Translations under genes and position numbers: made by a program | Notes under the pieces: model-generated | What the model was told of the DNA's origin: nothing | What the model saw: the letters and a program-made list of their open reading frames with translations, nothing else | The model's database searches: none | In this document: positions 6,576-8,946 of the stretch, one piece after another | Layout: every line of letters begins with the position of its first letter | Position numbering within the stretch: the stretch's first letter is position 1 | Source: an uncultured Bacilli bacterium | GTDB taxonomy: Bacteria; Bacillota_I; Bacilli_A; RF39; UBA660 | DNA: 8,946 nucleotides | NCBI GenBank assembly: GCA_947631525.1 | Contig: CANRLQ010000036.1 | Span: forward strand, 1-8,946 | Direction of reading: 5' to 3'

Positions 6576-7046
6576 ATGAAAGAAATTGGTGAAGCTTTAA
6601 AAGAAGCACGAGAAAGTATTGGTATCAGCATTGAAGAAGCAGCCAATGATTTAAAACTTCGTCCTTCACAGATAGAAAATATAGAAGCAGGAAATAAAGA
6701 TGCTTTTCAAGATATATTTTATTTAAAATATTTTATTCGTGATTATTCAAAATATTTGGGTCTTAATTATGAAGATATGATAGATGAATTCAACGAATTT
6801 TTATTTGATTATACCTCTAAAATATCTATTGATGATATAAAGAGTGCGAAAAAAAAGATAGAAGCAACCAAGGAAAAGAAAATATCTTCACCATATACTA
6901 TCGAAAGAAAAAGAAGATTTAATATTCCACCAATATTGATATATATAATAGTTGGTATCTTTTTAATAGTTGGTTGTTATCTTGTTATTTCTAATTTTAA
7001 TAATGATGATTTCGAGGAAGAAACAACTGAAAACATTATAAAATAG
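6576..7046 (+). CDS. RodZ-like membrane-anchored helix-turn-helix protein (short form)
   Basis: A 156-aa protein with an N-terminal Xre/RodZ-type HTH (about residues 1-65: IGEALKEARESIGISIEEAA, then LRPSQIENIEAG and YFIRDYSKYLGL). A basic linker (about 88-115) and one membrane segment (about 118-138) follow. The HTH pattern, including the YxxxFxRxYxKYLGL-like end, is that of RodZ, which links MreB to the elongation machinery at the membrane. Only about 18 acidic residues follow the membrane segment, so the extracytoplasmic beta domain of longer RodZ proteins is absent. The ribosome site AGGAAGG (6563-6569) precedes ATG 6576. The stop TAG overlaps the ribosome site of pgsA. Its place before pgsA and recA mirrors ymfM in Bacillus, which supports the family call. 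A function in cell shape is inferred. Confidence 0.85.
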   Translation: MKEIGEALKEARESIGISIEEAANDLKLRPSQIENIEAGNKDAFQDIFYLKYFIRDYSKYLGLNYEDMIDEFNEFLFDYTSKISIDDIKSAKKKIEATKEKKISSPYTIERKRRFNIPPILIYIIVGIFLIVGCYLVISNFNNDDFEEETTENIIK

Positions 7047-7056
7047 GAGGATTATT

Positions 7057-7674
7057 ATGAATTTACCTAATAAAATAACAATTAGCAGAATTATTCTATC
7101 ACTATTTATTATTGTGTTATTACTTTTTCCATTTGATGCTGCAGGTATAAATATTCCAAAAATATTTGTAAATGAGTTAATTGTTGTAGATATAACATAT
7201 ATAATAGCTGGGGTACTATTTATAGTTGCTTCACTTACAGATTTTGTTGATGGACATATAGCTAGAAAATATAATTTGGTTACTGATTTTGGGAAAATGA
7301 TTGATGCGATAGCAGATAAAATATTAGTAAATCCAATTTTAATAATATTAGCTGCTAAAGGATTTATAACACCAATTATTCCTGTTGTAATTGTTTGTAG
7401 AGATAGTGTAGTAAATTCTATAAAGATGATTGCTGGAAGTAAAGGAAATGTTGTAGCTGCTATTGGAATGGGAAAATTAAAAACAACTTGTTTAATGGTA
7501 GGAATTGTTCTTACATTATTCTATAATCTTCCTTTTGAATTACTAAATTTAAAAATAGCAGATGCTTTACTTATAGTTGCATGTGTCTTATCAGTTATAT
7601 CAGCAATTCAATATTTTTCAATGAATAAAAAATATATATTTGGCGAAAAAGTAGAAAAAATAGAAATTGAATAA
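7057..7674 (+). CDS. pgsA: CDP-diacylglycerol-glycerol-3-phosphate phosphatidyltransferase
   Basis: Integral membrane enzyme of 205 aa that transfers the phosphatidyl group from CDP-diacylglycerol to glycerol-3-phosphate, the committed step to phosphatidylglycerol and cardiolipin. The CDP-alcohol phosphotransferase signature D-x2-DG-x2-AR-x8-G-x3-D-x3-D is complete: Asp62, Asp65-Gly66, Ala69-Arg70, Gly79, Asp83 and Asp87. The N-terminal NLPNKITISRI is typical of PgsA, and several hydrophobic helices fill the rest. DAIADK replaces the more usual DPLADK around Asp83-Asp87. AGGAGG (7045-7050) is six bases before the start and overlaps the rodZ stop, so the two are co-transcribed. In Bacillus, cinA follows pgsA; here a terminator does. 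Confidence 0.94.
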   Translation: MNLPNKITISRIILSLFIIVLLLFPFDAAGINIPKIFVNELIVVDITYIIAGVLFIVASLTDFVDGHIARKYNLVTDFGKMIDAIADKILVNPILIILAAKGFITPIIPVVIVCRDSVVNSIKMIAGSKGNVVAAIGMGKLKTTCLMVGIVLTLFYNLPFELLNLKIADALLIVACVLSVISAIQYFSMNKKYIFGEKVEKIEIE

Positions 7675-7684
7675 AAAAATATGT

Positions 7685-7713
7685 AAAAGTTCTAATTTTG
7701 TTAGAACTTTTTT
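7685..7713 (+). terminator. Intrinsic terminator of rodZ-pgsA
   Basis: An 11-bp stem pairs AAAAGTTCTAA (7685-7695) with TTAGAACTTTT (7701-7711) around TTTTG. Ts continue to 7713. It lies ten bases after the pgsA stop. The A-rich upstream side means it could also act on the opposite strand. Confidence 0.88.
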
Positions 7714-7745
7714 AATTTTTGTTAAAAATTACCACATAAAAATAT

Positions 7746-7759
7746 AAAACAAATGTTCG
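7746..7759 (+). promoter_or_regulatory. Candidate LexA (SOS) box upstream of recA
   Basis: AAAAC-AAAT-GTTCG compared with the Gram-positive consensus CGAAC-N4-GTTCG: the right half is perfect and the left half matches three of five. It ends nine bases before the -35 of the recA promoter. The half-degenerate site makes this a candidate only. Confidence 0.5.
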
Positions 7760-7768
7760 TAAAAAGTA

Positions 7769-7797
7769 TTGACATTGTTAAATTTATATTATATAAT
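7769..7797 (+). promoter_or_regulatory. Consensus sigma-A promoter of recA
   Basis: TTGACA (7769-7774), a 17-bp spacer and TATAAT (7792-7797), a full match to consensus. Transcription would start near 7804, about 26 bases before the recA ATG. Confidence 0.9.
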
Positions 7798-7829
7798 TAA
7801 CTTGTGATAACATAAGAGGAGGAAATAAT

Positions 7830-8849
7830 ATGGTAAAAACAGCAAGTGATAAAACACTAGATCAAGTGTTAGCTGATATAGAAAAACAATTTGGAAAAGG
7901 ATCTGTTATGAAATTAGGGGATAATCAACATAAAGAAATAGATGTTATTCCTAGTGGTTCCTTATCATTGGATGTTTGTTTAGGAATAGGTGGATATCCT
8001 AAAGGAAGAATTATAGAAATTTATGGACCAGAATCAAGTGGTAAAACAACTTTTGCTTTACATGCAATTGCTGAAGCTCAAAAAAAAGGTGGAAGAGCAG
8101 CATTTATTGATGCAGAACATGCTTTAGACCCACAATATGCATCAAAAATTGGAGTTAATATAGATGAATTATTATTATCTCAACCCGATAATGGAGAACA
8201 AGCTTTAGAAATATGCGAGGCTTTAGTTCGTAGTGGAGCTATAAGTATAATTGTAATTGACTCAGTTGCAGCGCTTGTACCACAAGCAGAAATTGAAGGA
8301 GAGATGGGTGATTCACATGTTGGACTTCAAGCAAGATTGATGAGTCAAGCATTAAGAAAATTATCAGGTATTATTAATAAAACAAACACAATTTGTATTT
8401 TTATAAATCAATTAAGAGAAAAGGTTGGAGTATTATTTGGAAATCCAGAAACAACTCCAGGTGGAAGAGCATTAAAATTTTATTCATCAATTCGTTTGGA
8501 AATAAGAAGAAGTGAACAAATTAAAAATGGTTCAGATGTGATTGGAAATAAAACAAATATAAAAGTTGTAAAAAATAAAATGGCGCCACCATTTAAATCA
8601 TGTATAGTTGATATTATGTATGGTGAAGGTGTTTCTAAAGAAGGAGAATTAGTTGATTTAGCAAGTGAAGCTTCAATAATTGAAAAAAGTGGTGCATGGT
8701 ATGCATATAATGGTGAAAAATTAGGTCAAGGCAAAGAAAATGTTAAAGAATTATTTAAAACAAATACTAAATTAAGAGATGAAATTGATAAAAAAGTAAG
8801 GGATTACTATGAAATATCTAATGATAAAAAAGAGGAAAAAACTAGTTGA
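7830..8849 (+). CDS. recA: Recombinase RecA
   Basis: Cytosolic ATP-dependent strand-exchange protein of 339 aa that forms filaments on single-stranded DNA, drives homologous recombination and triggers LexA self-cleavage. Visible: Walker A GPESSGKTT (66-74), Walker B IIVIDS (140-145, Asp144), the MGDSHVGLQARLMSQALRKL block (159-178), loop L2 region GNPETTPGGRALKFY (204-218), and the C-terminal domain with a short lysine/glutamate tail. Length is normal for the family. AGGAGG (7817-7822) is seven bases before the start. It has its own promoter and a candidate SOS box, and ends in TGA, here used as a stop. Its position after rodZ-pgsA follows the Bacillus order except that cinA is missing. Confidence 0.98.
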   Translation: MVKTASDKTLDQVLADIEKQFGKGSVMKLGDNQHKEIDVIPSGSLSLDVCLGIGGYPKGRIIEIYGPESSGKTTFALHAIAEAQKKGGRAAFIDAEHALDPQYASKIGVNIDELLLSQPDNGEQALEICEALVRSGAISIIVIDSVAALVPQAEIEGEMGDSHVGLQARLMSQALRKLSGIINKTNTICIFINQLREKVGVLFGNPETTPGGRALKFYSSIRLEIRRSEQIKNGSDVIGNKTNIKVVKNKMAPPFKSCIVDIMYGEGVSKEGELVDLASEASIIEKSGAWYAYNGEKLGQGKENVKELFKTNTKLRDEIDKKVRDYYEISNDKKEEKTS

Positions 8850-8866
8850 AAAAGACTAGTTTTTTT
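8836..8866 (+). terminator. Intrinsic terminator overlapping the end of recA
   Basis: An 11-bp stem pairs 8836-8846 with 8855-8865 (core ACTAGT on each side), followed by Ts to 8866. The left arm is recA coding sequence and the TGA stop lies in the loop. Confidence 0.88.
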
Positions 8867-8874
8867 AGTATAAT
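8846..8874 (+). promoter_or_regulatory. Promoter nested in the recA terminator
   Basis: TTGAAA (8846-8851), a 17-bp spacer and TATAAT (8869-8874). The -35 overlaps the recA stop codon and the terminator loop. It would start RNA near 8881 and serve the gene beginning around 8914. The match is good but the sequence is AT-rich. Confidence 0.6.
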
Positions 8875-8913
8875 AAAAGATAGATAAATAATAAAAGAAA
8901 GTAGGTCGAGTAA

Positions 8914-8946
8914 ATGTTAACAAAAAGTAAAAAGAATGGGGGGGGG
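8914..8946 (+). CDS. Start of an unidentified gene, cut by the window end
   Basis: An ATG at 8914 opens a frame to the window end, giving only MLTKSKKN followed by Gly codons from a run of nine Gs (8938-8946). A weak ribosome-site candidate, TAGGTCGAG, lies at 8902-8910, and a good promoter is present at 8846-8874. In Bacillus, rny (RNase Y) follows recA, but RNase Y begins with a hydrophobic membrane anchor, which these residues do not show. The terminal G run may be artefactual, so the last residues cannot be trusted. No function can be assigned. Confidence 0.3.
   Translation, partial: MLTKSKKNGGG

Noticed and set aside
7801..7816. Imperfect inverted repeat CTTGTG-ATAA-CATAAG in the recA leader.
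   Set aside because: Only six pairs with one G-T, just before the ribosome site. It is too weak to call as an operator or a structured leader.
1..8946. Search for CRISPR arrays, insertion sequences, tRNA genes, toxin-antitoxin pairs or defence cassettes.
   Set aside because: No direct-repeat array, terminal inverted repeats, cloverleaf sequences or matching proteins were seen; all larger spaces are filled by core genes, the T-box or rnpB.

Overview
The window is an AT-rich (by eye roughly 25-30% GC) stretch of a low-GC Gram-positive chromosome, with every supported gene on the + strand. A Bacillota member of the Bacilli/Erysipelotrichia or uncultured gut 'RF39'-like type is most likely. The reasons are strong AGGAGG ribosome sites, a T-box leader, GpsB and DivIVA, a type B RNase P RNA, CdaA/CdaR, and the divIVA-ileS, gpsB-rnpB and rodZ-pgsA neighbour pairs known from Bacillus. 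TGA serves as the stop codon of recA, which argues against the Mycoplasma genetic code. Placement below class is a guess.

Layout: 1-104 is the C-terminal tail of DivIVA. 104-307 is an isoleucine T-box leader with specifier ATC and mutually exclusive antiterminator and terminator. 368-3451 is ileS, which encodes a eukaryote-like IleRS2 carrying the rare swapped GXHH active-site signature instead of HXGH. After a terminator and an extended -10 promoter, cdaA (from 3597) and cdaR (from 4402) overlap by 26 bp and form the c-di-AMP synthesis/regulation pair. After another terminator, a promoter with a consensus -35 drives gpsB (5863-6192). Its stop codon lies inside the first helix of rnpB (6189-6548). 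A compact RodZ-like gene (6576-7046) and pgsA (7057-7674) follow as a tight pair ending in a terminator. recA (7830-8849) has a TTGACA-17-TATAAT promoter and a partial LexA-type box. A hairpin terminator ends recA, and a further promoter nested in it points to another gene, which begins around 8914 and is cut by the window end in a run of nine Gs.

Taken together this is mostly core housekeeping and cell-envelope/division machinery: septum and pole organisers (DivIVA, GpsB), morphogenesis (RodZ), anionic phospholipid synthesis (PgsA), c-di-AMP signalling (CdaA/R), tRNA charging and maturation (IleRS, RNase P) and recombination (RecA). I see no mobile element, CRISPR array or defence cassette. 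The most noteworthy item is the GXHH IleRS2 in the housekeeping ileS position; family knowledge links this signature to extreme mupirocin resistance. I do not find evidence for a wholly new system.
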